A DNA stretch of 64,000 nt from NCBI RefSeq assembly GCF_900115095.1, contig NZ_FOVH01000010.1, positions 186,001 to 250,000 of the forward strand, written 5' to 3'. Positions 51,910 through 60,125 of the stretch are shown piece by piece. Position numbers and translations under genes: made by a program. The notes under the pieces were generated by a model. It did not search any database, was not told where the DNA came from, and saw only the letters and a list, made by a program, of their open reading frames with translations. Position 1 is the first letter of the stretch; every line of letters starts with the position of its first letter. Source of the stretch: Actinomadura madurae. Lineage in GTDB: Bacteria; Actinomycetota; Actinomycetes; Streptosporangiales; Streptosporangiaceae.

Positions 51910-51950
51910 GACCGTAGAAGACGATCCGGCCTGCTGTATGGTCCGGTTTC

Positions 51951-53360
51951 ATGGCGATCGAGTGGGCCGGTTCACCGCCGGAGCTGTTGCTGCCCCTCGA
52001 CCGGGACGCGGCCGGGACGCTGCGCTCCCAGCTGGAGGGCGGGTTGCGCGACGCGATCTGCAGCGGGCGGCTGAAGGCGGGGGAGCGGCTGCCGTCGTCC
52101 CGCGAGCTGTCCCGCCAGCTCGGGGTGTCGCGCGGCCTCGTCCAGGAGTGCTACGGCCAGCTGACGGCCGAGGGGTACCTGTGCACGAGGGCGGGCTCCG
52201 CCACGCGCGTGGCCCCCGTCCGGGCGCACCGGGAGACCGGGCCGTCCGAGGGGCCGGCGCCCGCGCCGCGGCTCCGCGTCGACTTCGCCGCCGGCGTCCC
52301 CGATCTGGCGTCCTTCCCGCGCGGCGACTGGTGCTGGGCGCAGCGGGAGGTGACCCGCACGGCCCCGAACGCGGCGCTCGGCTACGGCGACCCGCGCGGC
52401 GGCGAGGCGCTGCGGGACGTCCTCGCCGGCCACCTGCGCCGGGTGCGCGCGGCGCTGGCCGAGCCCGAGGACATCGTCGTCTGCTCCGGCTTCGCCCAGG
52501 GGCTCGCCATCGTGCTGCACGTCCTGGCCCGCCGGGGCGTCCGGCGGGTGGCGTTCGAGGACCCCGGCTACGGCGACGGCGCGACCATGGCCGCCGCCGA
52601 GCGCGCCGGGATCGAGGCGGTGCCCGTCCCCGTCGACGGCCTTGGGCTGGACGTGGACGCGCTCGCCGCCACCGGCGCCCGCGCGGTCGTCGTCACCCCG
52701 GCGCACCAGTGGCCGACGGGCGTCGTCCTCGCCCCCGAGCGCCGCCGCGCCCTCGCCGACTGGGCCGCCGACCGGAACGCGCTCGTCGTCGAGGACGACT
52801 ACGACGCCGAGTTCCGCTACGACCGCGAGCCCGTCGGCTCGGTGCAGGGCCTCGCCCCCGGCCATGTCATCGGCATCGGCACCGTCAGCAAGTCCCTCGC
52901 GCCCGCCGTCCGGCTCGGCTGGATCCTGTGCCCGCCCGCGCTGACCCGCGCCGTGGCGGAGGAGAAGCGGCTCGCCGACCGCGGCTCGCCCGTCCTCGAC
53001 CAGCTCGCGCTCGCCGCGCTCATCGAGTCGGGCCGGTACGGGCGGCACCTGCGGCACATGCGCCCCCTCTACGCCGCGCGGCGCGCCGCCCTCGTGGACG
53101 CCCTCGCGCGCCACGCCCCCGGCGTGCGGCTGTCCGGCCTGGACGCCGGGTTCCACGCCGTGGCCCACCTCCCCGAGGGGAGGGACGAGCGGCACGTCGT
53201 CGCCGAGGCGCGCAAGCGGTCGATCGGCCTGTACGGGATGAGCACCTTCCGGACGTCCGGCGCGGCCGACCCGCCGCAGCTCGTCCTCGGTTTCGGCGAC
53301 CTCACCGAGACCGCGATCCGCGACGGGATCCGGGCGGTGGCCGACCTCCTCGCTTATTGA
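51951..53360 (+). CDS. MocR/PdxR-type transcriptional regulator
   Basis: 469 residues. The N-terminal GntR winged helix (AICSGRLKAGERLPSSRELSRQLGVSRGLVQECY) is fused to an aminotransferase-like domain of fold type I. It has the PLP-binding elements TPAHQWPTG, EDDYDAEFRYD and the Schiff-base lysine in GTVSKSLAPAVRLGW. Such regulators sense PLP or an amino-compound aldimine. It is divergent from the MFS transporter, its likely target. Confidence 0.94.
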   Translation: MAIEWAGSPPELLLPLDRDAAGTLRSQLEGGLRDAICSGRLKAGERLPSSRELSRQLGVSRGLVQECYGQLTAEGYLCTRAGSATRVAPVRAHRETGPSEGPAPAPRLRVDFAAGVPDLASFPRGDWCWAQREVTRTAPNAALGYGDPRGGEALRDVLAGHLRRVRAALAEPEDIVVCSGFAQGLAIVLHVLARRGVRRVAFEDPGYGDGATMAAAERAGIEAVPVPVDGLGLDVDALAATGARAVVVTPAHQWPTGVVLAPERRRALADWAADRNALVVEDDYDAEFRYDREPVGSVQGLAPGHVIGIGTVSKSLAPAVRLGWILCPPALTRAVAEEKRLADRGSPVLDQLALAALIESGRYGRHLRHMRPLYAARRAALVDALARHAPGVRLSGLDAGFHAVAHLPEGRDERHVVAEARKRSIGLYGMSTFRTSGAADPPQLVLGFGDLTETAIRDGIRAVADLLAY

Positions 53361-53469
53361 GTTGAGTGCTAATAACGGCGCTTCAGCATGTGAGAGGACT
53401 TCATTCCGCGCGTCACGGGCGGTGGGACACAGTCGTCTGACCCGTCCCCGGAGACAAGGAGTCCTGCCC

Positions 53470-54441
53470 ATGACAGCGGGCGTCGCCGACGTCGGCAGCC
53501 GAACCCCGCAGCCGGACATTTCCGGCACCGTCCCGTTGCCCGAGCGCATCGCGGTCGTGGTGTTCGTCGTCGCGCCGATCATTGGTCTGCTGGCGGCCGT
53601 CCCCCTCCTGTGGGGCTGGGGCCTCGGCTGGACGGACGTCGCCATCTTCGCCTTCCTCTACCCGCTCAACGCCATCGGGATCACGGTCGGGTACCACCGG
53701 CACTTCACCCACGGCGGCTTCAAGGCCAAGCGGTGGCTGCGGATCGCGCTCGCCGTCCTCGGCGGGCAGGCCATGCAGGGGTCGGTGGTCCGGTGGGTCG
53801 CCGACCACCGCCGCCACCACAAGTACTCCGACCGGGAGGGCGACCCCCACTCGCCGTGGGCGTACGGGCCGGGCGTGTGGGGGCTCACCAAGGGCCTCTA
53901 CCACGCGCACATCGGATGGCTGTTCGCCAAGGAGCGCACCTCCCGCAGCAAGTACGCGCCCGACCTGCTGAGGGACAAGGACATCCGCTTCCTGTCCCTC
54001 GATCCCGTGTACGCCGTGATCGTGCTGTCGACGTTCCTCGTCCCGATGGGCCTCGGCGCGCTGCTCACCCTCTCCTGGCACGGCGCGCTCACCGCGCTGT
54101 TCTGGGCGGGCCTGATACGGGTGTTCGTCGGCGAGCACGTCACGTTCTCGATCAACTCGATCTGCCACGTGTTCGGCAGGGAGGACTTCACGACCCGCGA
54201 CAAGGCCCGCAACGTGTGGTGGCTGGCGATCCCGTCGTTCGGCGAGTCGTGGCACAACCTGCACCACGCCGACCCCACCTGCGCGCGGCACGGCGTCCTC
54301 AGGGGCCAGATCGACATCAGCGCCCGCGTCATCTGGATCTTCGAGCGGCTCGGCTGGGTCTGGGACGTCCGCTGGCCCGACTCCGAGCGCCTCGCCGCCC
54401 GCCGCGTCCGGCGCGGCGAGCCCACCACGCCCCCCTCCTGA
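53470..54441 (+). CDS. Acyl-CoA/acyl-lipid delta-9-type fatty acid desaturase
   Basis: 323 residues. An integral membrane di-iron enzyme that inserts a cis double bond in fatty acyl chains. Three histidine boxes are visible: HRHFTHGGF, HRRHHKY and HNLHH, with an extra NSICHVFG. Four hydrophobic helices flank them. ATG 53470 follows AAGGAG by eight bases; an earlier in-frame start at 53362 does not. It continues the MocR strand after 109 bases. The IS605-type remnant begins within about 30 bases of its stop. Confidence 0.94.
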   Translation: MTAGVADVGSRTPQPDISGTVPLPERIAVVVFVVAPIIGLLAAVPLLWGWGLGWTDVAIFAFLYPLNAIGITVGYHRHFTHGGFKAKRWLRIALAVLGGQAMQGSVVRWVADHRRHHKYSDREGDPHSPWAYGPGVWGLTKGLYHAHIGWLFAKERTSRSKYAPDLLRDKDIRFLSLDPVYAVIVLSTFLVPMGLGALLTLSWHGALTALFWAGLIRVFVGEHVTFSINSICHVFGREDFTTRDKARNVWWLAIPSFGESWHNLHHADPTCARHGVLRGQIDISARVIWIFERLGWVWDVRWPDSERLAARRVRRGEPTTPPS

Positions 54442-54465
54442 CCCTGATCTGGATCCACGTTCATG

Positions 54466-54551
54466 GACTACTTGGCTTCCTCTCCCGCCCGAAGGCGGGT
54501 GAGTCCAGCGGTCACCCACTGGGTTTCCTGCTTCGCAGCCGACTGCCTCGT
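54466..54551 (-). ncRNA. Omega-RNA-like 3' end of the tnpB element
   Basis: Downstream of the tnpB stop, the minus strand reads through TCTTAGACGAGGCAGTCGGC, a second stem and the terminal CCCGCCTTCGGGCGGG hairpin, ending GAGGAAGCC. This layout is typical of the tnpB 3' region that yields the guide-bearing omega-RNA. The sequence just beyond the end (AAGTAGTCCATGAACG on the minus strand) would take the guide position. Expression is unknown and the protein partner is broken. Confidence 0.5.
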
Positions 54552-55369
54552 CTAAGAGGATTCCCATTGAGGTCTTACGCTGGCTCCACAGGCCGACACC
54601 GCCAGCCCGGCGGCCAAAACGTAACGAGCGGCGTTGATGTCCCGGTCGTGGACCATGCCACAGGCGCATTTCCACTTCCTGACCTTCAGCGGCAGCGTCT
54701 CGGTGATGGTGCCGCAGTTCGAGCAGGTCTTGGTGGAGGGAAACCAGCGGTCGACCACGACCAAGTCGCGGCCGTACCGGTCGCGCTTGTACTCCAGCAT
54801 CGTCCGCCGGTGCCGCCACGCCGCATCGGAGATCGCACGCGCCAGGTAGTGGTTCTTCGTCATGTTGCGGACGTTGAGGTCCTCGATCACGACCGTTTGG
54901 TTCTCACGGACGAGGCGAGTCTTGCCCACTACCTGGTCCACCGAATCCGGCGGGGCGACGGTGTCGACGCACAGGATCGACACGAACCATCGGTTCGCAC
55001 TGTCACGCGACACTGTCACAGTGGACGGCTCGGCGCCTTCAGGAAGAGGTCTGGACCATACGATTTTGAGCGGCTGGGACATCTTCGCCAGAGTCAGTGT
55101 CCCGCCGCGCCATTTGAATGCGCTGCGGGTGTACTCCGCCGACGCTCGCGACTTCTTTCTCGACTTGGATCGCGGGTATTTCGCACGTCCGGCGAAGTAG
55201 TTGGTGAACGCCGTCTGAAGATGCCGCAGCGCCTGCTGCAAAGGTACGCACGACACCTCGCCCAGGAACGCCAGCTCCTCGGTCTTCTTCCACACCGTCA
55301 GCGCGGCCGACGTCTGCGCGTAGCCTGCTCGTCCGTTGGATGGAAGCGGTACCTGAATGCCCGCTTCAC
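54552..55369 (-). pseudogene. tnpB pseudogene with two internal deletions
   Basis: TnpB is the RNA-guided RuvC nuclease of IS605-type elements. The true N-terminus starts at GTG 55369 (VKRAFRYRFHPTDEQA), then jumps frame near 55323 to GYAQTSAALTVWKKTEELAFL, as if about 35 residues were deleted. Later, VDQVVG joins directly to KTRLVRENQTVVIEDLNV near 54923, losing in frame the stretch of about 75 residues that normally carries the RuvC-I Asp. The C-terminus keeps RuvC-II Glu (IEDLN), the zinc finger (CSNC...CACG) and the RuvC-III Asp (HDRDINAA). An ATG at 55388 opens a 278-codon frame, but its first 20 residues are off-frame. Nuclease activity is not expected. Confidence 0.88.
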
Positions 55370-55485
55370 TCGCCGCGCCATGGCCCACACGCTAACGGAC
55401 TCTCTGTGAGTGTGTGTGCTCGTTTGGTCAATGGTGGCCAGTCCTCATGTCAGTTGGTTCTTCTCTGCCCCGGTTCTGCAGAAAT

Positions 55486-55525
55486 ATCTTTCCTCCCCCG
55501 CCTGCGGCCGGGGGTCTCCATGGAG
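55486..55525. repeat. TnpB-right-end-like hairpin upstream of the ligase gene
   Basis: CCCCCG-N8-CGGGGG (55495-55514) with flanking GGAGGAAAG on the minus strand resembles the terminal hairpin of IS605-type right ends. It lies on the other side of the tnpB remnant in the same orientation, and directly before the GGAGG of the ligase gene. It could be a second element relic or simply a leader hairpin. Confidence 0.4.
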
Positions 55526-55533
55526 GAATGCAT

Positions 55534-57309
55534 ATGACCGAGCTGCCCACACTCGACCGTACTCCGCTGATAGAGCGGCTCGCCGGGTTTGTCGATGACT
55601 TCCCCGACGATCGGGCTTACACCTTTATGGATTACAACTTCGACCCCGGCGGCGTCGCCACGGACGTCACCTGGGGCGAGCTGGACCGCCGGGCCCGCTC
55701 CATCGCCGCCGCGATCCGCCGCGCCACCGAACCGGGACGGCGCGTGGCGCTGCTCGCCCCGCAGGACCTCCACTACGTCACGGGGTTCCTCGGAGCCATG
55801 TACGCCCGGGTGATCGGCGTCCCGCTGTTCTCCCCGGACCTGCCCGGCCACGGTGACCGGCTTCTCGCCGTCTACCGGGACGCCGAGCCCGACGTCGTGG
55901 TCACCACGAGCGCGGCGCTCCCGCACGTGCGGTCGTTCCTAGACGGGGACCGGGTCCGCGAGCCCGCCGCGGTGATCGTCGCCGACCAGGTGGACCAGTC
56001 GCCGGGCTGGACGCCGGAGCCGATCGTCCCCGACGACATCGCCTACCTGCAGTACACGTCCGGCTCGACCCGGACCCCCGCCGGCGTGATCATCACGCAC
56101 GGCAACTTCGCGACCAACGCCGAGCAGCTGTGGCGGACGTTCGACGGCATCCCGCGCGAGTCGTCCGGCGTGAACTGGCTGCCGGTCTTCCACGACATGG
56201 GCCTGGTCACCACGGTCGCGCTGCCGCTCGTGTACGGCAACCCGGGCGTGATCATGGACCCGGTGGCGTTCGTCATGCGCCCTGTCCGGTGGCTGGAACT
56301 GCTCAGCCGGCAGAAGCACGCGTTCACCGGGGGTCCAAACTTCGCCTACGAGTACCTCACCGCGCAGGTCACCGAGGAGGAGAAGAGGAACCTCGACCTC
56401 AGCGGCGTGCAGGTCTTCATGAACGGCGCGGAGCCGATCCGGGAGAGCACGCTGAGCGGGTTCTACGAGGCGTTCAAGGGCTGCGGGCTGCGGCCCGAGG
56501 CGCAGGTGTGCGCGTACGGGCTGGCCGAGGCGACCGTCTACGTGTCGGCGTCGTCCCGGTTCAAGGAGCCGACCCGCGCGGCGTTCGACCACGAGAAGCT
56601 GCGCCGGGGGGTCGCCGAGCCGTGCGACGCGGACGCGCCCGGCGCGATCCGGCTCCTCGCCTGCGGGACGTCCTACGGCCAGCACGTCGCCATCGCCGAC
56701 CCCGAGACCGGCGCCCGGCTCGCGGACGGGACGGTCGGCGAGATCTGGGTGCACGGCCCGAACGTCGCGGGCGGCTACTGGGGACGTCCGGAGGCGACCA
56801 AGGAGACCTTCGAGGCGGAGCTGGCCCACTCGGGAGACCTGCCGGGCGGGCCGTGGCTGCGCACCGGCGACCTCGGCGTGCTGCACGGCGGGGAGCTGTT
56901 CGTCACCGGCCGGATCAAGGACCTGATCATCGTCGACGGGCGCAACCACTACCCGCAGGACATCGAGTTCACCGTCTCCGGCGCGCACAAGGCGATCCGC
57001 CGCGAGTACACCTGCGCGGTGTCCGCCGTGAGCGACGACACCGACGACACCGGCGGCACCGAGGGCCTCGTCGTCGTCGCCGAGCGGAACCGGCGGGTGC
57101 CGATCGCGCTGCTCGACCAGGACGAGGTGGCCCAGGCGGTGCGCACGGCCGTCAACCAGCAGCACGACCTGCGGGTCCACGACTTCGTGCTGATCGAGCC
57201 GGGCGGCCTGCCGCGGACCAGCAGCGGGAAGATCGCCCGGTCCGCCTGCCGCCTCGCCTACCTCGAAGGGAGGCTGCCGGTCACCGAGCCACCGGCCCGC
57301 CCGGAGTGA
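55534..57309 (+). CDS. Fatty-acyl-AMP ligase (FadD32/FAAL type)
   Basis: 591 residues of the ANL adenylating superfamily. It activates a fatty acid with ATP and passes it to an acyl carrier or synthase rather than to CoA. Motifs are YTSGSTRTPAGVIITH (P-loop), NWLPVFHDMGL, GAEPIRESTL, YGLAEATVYV, WLRTGDLGVL and GRIKDLIIVDGRNHYPQDIE. The insertion between the N- and C-domains and the SSGKIARSACR end are as in FAALs. ATG 55534 is used with GGAGG seven bases upstream; the longer frame from 55414 starts inside the element relic. No polyketide synthase partner is in the window. Confidence 0.93.
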   Translation: MTELPTLDRTPLIERLAGFVDDFPDDRAYTFMDYNFDPGGVATDVTWGELDRRARSIAAAIRRATEPGRRVALLAPQDLHYVTGFLGAMYARVIGVPLFSPDLPGHGDRLLAVYRDAEPDVVVTTSAALPHVRSFLDGDRVREPAAVIVADQVDQSPGWTPEPIVPDDIAYLQYTSGSTRTPAGVIITHGNFATNAEQLWRTFDGIPRESSGVNWLPVFHDMGLVTTVALPLVYGNPGVIMDPVAFVMRPVRWLELLSRQKHAFTGGPNFAYEYLTAQVTEEEKRNLDLSGVQVFMNGAEPIRESTLSGFYEAFKGCGLRPEAQVCAYGLAEATVYVSASSRFKEPTRAAFDHEKLRRGVAEPCDADAPGAIRLLACGTSYGQHVAIADPETGARLADGTVGEIWVHGPNVAGGYWGRPEATKETFEAELAHSGDLPGGPWLRTGDLGVLHGGELFVTGRIKDLIIVDGRNHYPQDIEFTVSGAHKAIRREYTCAVSAVSDDTDDTGGTEGLVVVAERNRRVPIALLDQDEVAQAVRTAVNQQHDLRVHDFVLIEPGGLPRTSSGKIARSACRLAYLEGRLPVTEPPARPE

Positions 57310-57318
57310 GCGGGCGGC

Positions 57319-58623
57319 TCACGCGTGCTCCCCGTCCCCGCCGGTGCTCAGCCAGACGGGGAGCAGCAGCATCAGCTCCAGCCGGATCGCCGGGTCCTCG
57401 ATGTCGTAGTCGAAGATCTCGTGGAGCTGCGCGAGCCGGTACCGGACCGTCTGCGGGTGGACGCACAGCGCCTCGGCGGCGTCCGTCGCGTTGAAGCCGT
57501 GCCGGAGGCATTCCAGCAGCGTCGCCGCCAGCCGGGCGCCGCGGTGCGGGCCGAGCGCGGTGAGCGGGGCGAGGCGGCGCCGCGCCGCCGCCTCGGCGAG
57601 CGTCCGGCCCTCCTGCAGCAGCAGGTCGGGCACGTACCGCTCGGCGTGGACGAGCGTGCCGGACCCGGTCCGCCCGAGCCGCCCGGCCGCCACGAGGTCG
57701 AGCGCCCGGTGCGCCCAGCGCAGCGAGACCCCGGCCTGGTCCGCCGGCACCGACGGCCCCACCGCGCCCGTCCACCCGCCGAGGGTGGCGGTCAGCCGGT
57801 CCGGCCCGCCGGGACGGTCCGGGTCGGGCATCACCAGGCAGGGCCGGCCCCGGTCGAGGCCGCTCAGCAGGGACGGCGGTAACCCCGCCGGGCCCTCCCC
57901 GCCGCTGCCGGGACGCGGGCTCAGCACGATCACCGCGAGCCGCTCGGGCAGTGTCCAGCCGGCCAGGTTCGCCTGCTCGGCGATGATGTCCTTCGGCGCG
58001 GGCGGGTCCGACAGCAGCAGGCTCAGCAGCCGGCCGCGCCGCTGCTCCCGCTCGCCCGCCGTCTTCTCCCGGGCCCGCGCGTAGCCCTGCGCGGCGGCGG
58101 ACGCCAGCAGGTCCAGGTAGGCGAAGTTCACCTCGGTCAGCGCGATCGCCAGCCGGCGGGGCTTCCGCAGCCGGTCGGCCTCCCGCGACAGGTACCGCCA
58201 CGCCGTCCGGGACGCGACCCGGAGCGCGTTCTGCAGGTGCTCCAGCCCCCGGCCCTCGATCGCCTCGCCGTAGCCGATGTCGAAGAAGACCTGGTGCACC
58301 TCCTGCCAGGACGCGTCCGGGTCGGCGATCATCTGCACGAAATGGCCCATGCCCTGCGCGACCGCGAGCCGCATCACCTCGGTGTACACGGGGTCGTCCG
58401 GCCGCGCGTACTCGGGAACGTGCCGCAGCACGCCCTGGACCATGGAGTCCACCAGGGCCGGAAGGTGCGGGCGCATCCACTGCGCCTCGTCCCGGGGGAC
58501 GTCGCGCCAGGGCTCCTTTGACAGGCCGTCCGTCTCGGCGGACCTCTCGTGCAGCTCCGTCAAAAGTGTCACCTCCATGAGCGGACACCCGGGCCGCCAG
58601 GCTAGGTAACGCGCGTCACTCAT
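57319..58623 (-). CDS. PucR/CdaR-type helix-turn-helix regulator
   Basis: 434 residues. A helical N-terminal sensor domain (MRPHLPALVDSMVQGVLRHVPEY to RTAWRYLSREADRLRK) of the RsbRD-like type is followed by a central CdaR GGDEF-like region and the C-terminal PucR HTH (FNATDAAEALCVHPQTVRYRLAQLHEIF). It probably regulates adjacent genes; the ligase is convergent (9 bases between stops). The ATG at 58623 is used; GTG 58632 and ATG 58578 are also in frame. Confidence 0.9.
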   Translation of the reverse strand: MSDARYLAWRPGCPLMEVTLLTELHERSAETDGLSKEPWRDVPRDEAQWMRPHLPALVDSMVQGVLRHVPEYARPDDPVYTEVMRLAVAQGMGHFVQMIADPDASWQEVHQVFFDIGYGEAIEGRGLEHLQNALRVASRTAWRYLSREADRLRKPRRLAIALTEVNFAYLDLLASAAAQGYARAREKTAGEREQRRGRLLSLLLSDPPAPKDIIAEQANLAGWTLPERLAVIVLSPRPGSGGEGPAGLPPSLLSGLDRGRPCLVMPDPDRPGGPDRLTATLGGWTGAVGPSVPADQAGVSLRWAHRALDLVAAGRLGRTGSGTLVHAERYVPDLLLQEGRTLAEAAARRRLAPLTALGPHRGARLAATLLECLRHGFNATDAAEALCVHPQTVRYRLAQLHEIFDYDIEDPAIRLELMLLLPVWLSTGGDGEHA

Positions 58624-58671
58624 GACACTCACATCGATGACAAGACCGTTGGATTCCTTGTCACATTTCCG

Positions 58672-59511
58672 TTATCGCGCCGCGAGCGTCAGCAGGATGA
58701 CGGCGGCCGCCGCGCCGCCGAGTCCGGCCGCCTGCGTCCGCGACAGCCGCTCGCGCAGCGCGAACACGCCGAGAAGCACCGGCACGACCGGATACAGCGA
58801 CGACAGCACGACCGCGATCACGACCAACTGCTCGCGCGTGGCGAGCAGGTAGCAGACGAGCGCCGCCGCCGCGAGGCCCCCGTTCACCGCCGACCAGAAC
58901 CAGAGCCCCGGGGACGGGGGCCGCCGGCCGGGCGACCACATCATCGGCGCGATCGCGAGGACGGCCGCGGCCCTCCCGGCCGCCACCGGCCAGATGCCCG
59001 ATCCGTCGGCCTGCGCGAGCGCCAGGTACTGGATCCCGATCCCGCCGCCGGCGAGGAGCCCGTTGCCGAGCGCCGCGCGCACCCTGCCCTGGTCGTCCGG
59101 CCGCGACCGGGACACCAGCCACAGGGCCGGCGGCACGATGAGGATGCCCGCCCACGCCGCCGCCGAGGGACGGTCGCCCAGGAACACCACGCCGGCGACG
59201 ACCGGCAGCGCGACCCCGCCGACCGCGCTGACCGGGACGACGACGCTCAGGTCCCCCCGGCCGATGCCGCGGTAGAGGAACACCATCGCCAGGCCCGTCC
59301 CGACGCCCGACACCGCGCCCCAGCCGAGGTCCGCGGCGGCGACGCCGGGCGCGGGGACGGCGAGCGCGGCGGCGACCGCGCACACGAGCCCGCCGATCTG
59401 CCCGATGAGCGCGACGGCGGCGAAGTCGGCGCGGCGCGACAGCAGGCCGCCCCAGACGTCGGCGATGCCGTAGAGCAGCGCCGAGGCGAGGGCCGCGAGG
59501 ATGCCGATCAC
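58672..59511 (-). CDS. EamA/DMT-family transporter
   Basis: 279 residues with ten predicted transmembrane helices, formed by two EamA repeats of five (first IGILAALASALLYGIADVWG, second LGNGLLAGGGIGIQYLALAQ). Likely exports or imports a small metabolite. GTG 59511 overlaps the MarR stop (GTGA) and follows GGGAGG, so it is coupled to and probably controlled by the MarR protein. Confidence 0.92.
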   Translation of the reverse strand: MIGILAALASALLYGIADVWGGLLSRRADFAAVALIGQIGGLVCAVAAALAVPAPGVAAADLGWGAVSGVGTGLAMVFLYRGIGRGDLSVVVPVSAVGGVALPVVAGVVFLGDRPSAAAWAGILIVPPALWLVSRSRPDDQGRVRAALGNGLLAGGGIGIQYLALAQADGSGIWPVAAGRAAAVLAIAPMMWSPGRRPPSPGLWFWSAVNGGLAAAALVCYLLATREQLVVIAVVLSSLYPVVPVLLGVFALRERLSRTQAAGLGGAAAAVILLTLAAR

Positions 59512-60026
59512 TCGCCTCCCGCGTCGCGCTCCGCCTGGCCGACCGGGCAGACGGCCCCGGTGGTGCAGCACCGCCGGTCGCAGAGCCGGCACATCAGCTC
59601 CGAGTCGCCGATCTGCTCGTAGAGGCGGGCCAGCAGCGTGGCCAGGAGGCCGGTCAGGGTCTCCCGTTCGTTCTCGTCCAGGACGGCCAGCGTCTCGGCC
59701 AGCGGCGTGTCGCGGGCGTCGAGCATCGCGCGCACCGCGTCCTCGCCCTTCGGCGTCAGCCGCACGTGGACGGCCCGCCCGCCACCGGGACGGCGCCGGG
59801 CGAGACCGGCGGCCTGGAGCCCGTCGACCATCCGGGCGGCGGCGGACTGGGTCAGCCCGACCCGCCGCCCGAGCTCGGTGACGCCCAGATCGGGCGCGTT
59901 CGACAGGACGACCAGCGCCGCCGCGCCGGTCGGGCCGACCCCTCCGGCGCCCGTGGCGCCGGACAGGACGAGGTCGGTCACCGCGAGCGAGGCGGCGCCC
60001 AGCAGGTTCGCCAATCGGTCATGCAT
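59508..60026 (-). CDS. MarR-family regulator with cysteine-rich C-terminus
   Basis: 172 residues. The winged helix covers about 30-115 (LVVLSNAPDLGVTELGRRVGLTQSAAARMVDGLQAAGLARRRP). The C-terminal helix ends in CRLCDRRCCTTGAVCPVGQ with six cysteines, which could form a redox or metal sensor. It starts at ATG 60026 with no ribosome site, and a TATCAT at 60041-60036 would place the transcript start within a few bases, so it may be leaderless. Two 10-bp palindromes overlap the start codon. Confidence 0.92.
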   Translation of the reverse strand: MHDRLANLLGAASLAVTDLVLSGATGAGGVGPTGAAALVVLSNAPDLGVTELGRRVGLTQSAAARMVDGLQAAGLARRRPGGGRAVHVRLTPKGEDAVRAMLDARDTPLAETLAVLDENERETLTGLLATLLARLYEQIGDSELMCRLCDRRCCTTGAVCPVGQAERDAGGE

Positions 60027-60039
60027 GACTCATGCATGA
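60019..60039. promoter_or_regulatory. Tandem palindromic operator over the MarR start codon
   Basis: TCATGCATGA, itself a perfect palindrome, occurs twice separated by one base. The first copy contains the MarR start codon; the second touches the candidate -10. This is the expected site for MarR autorepression. Confidence 0.65.
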
Positions 60040-60125
60040 TAGCAGACCGCCGGTGTGTCCAGCCTCGGCGCGGTGCCGTTTGCGTGCCATGCTGGCGGGT
60101 AACGCTGGTGTTCGGAGGTCGCCTG

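Larger units (their letters stand above)
54466..55369 (-). mobile_element. Decayed IS605/IS1341-type element
   Basis: A tnpB remnant on the minus strand with a conserved right end but no tnpA. The element sits between the desaturase and the fatty-acyl-AMP ligase genes. The right end carries the usual CCCGCC-TTCG-GGCGGG hairpin (plus 54484-54499). The left boundary cannot be fixed because this class has no terminal inverted repeats. Confidence 0.8.

Noticed and set aside
53413..54819. A 468-codon minus-strand frame across the desaturase gene
   Set aside because: It is antisense to a clear desaturase with intact histidine boxes and has shadow-type composition.
55414..55533. Longer start for the fatty-acyl-AMP ligase
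   Set aside because: The extra 40 residues come from the element relic and hairpin; GGAGG and the normal N-terminus support ATG 55534.
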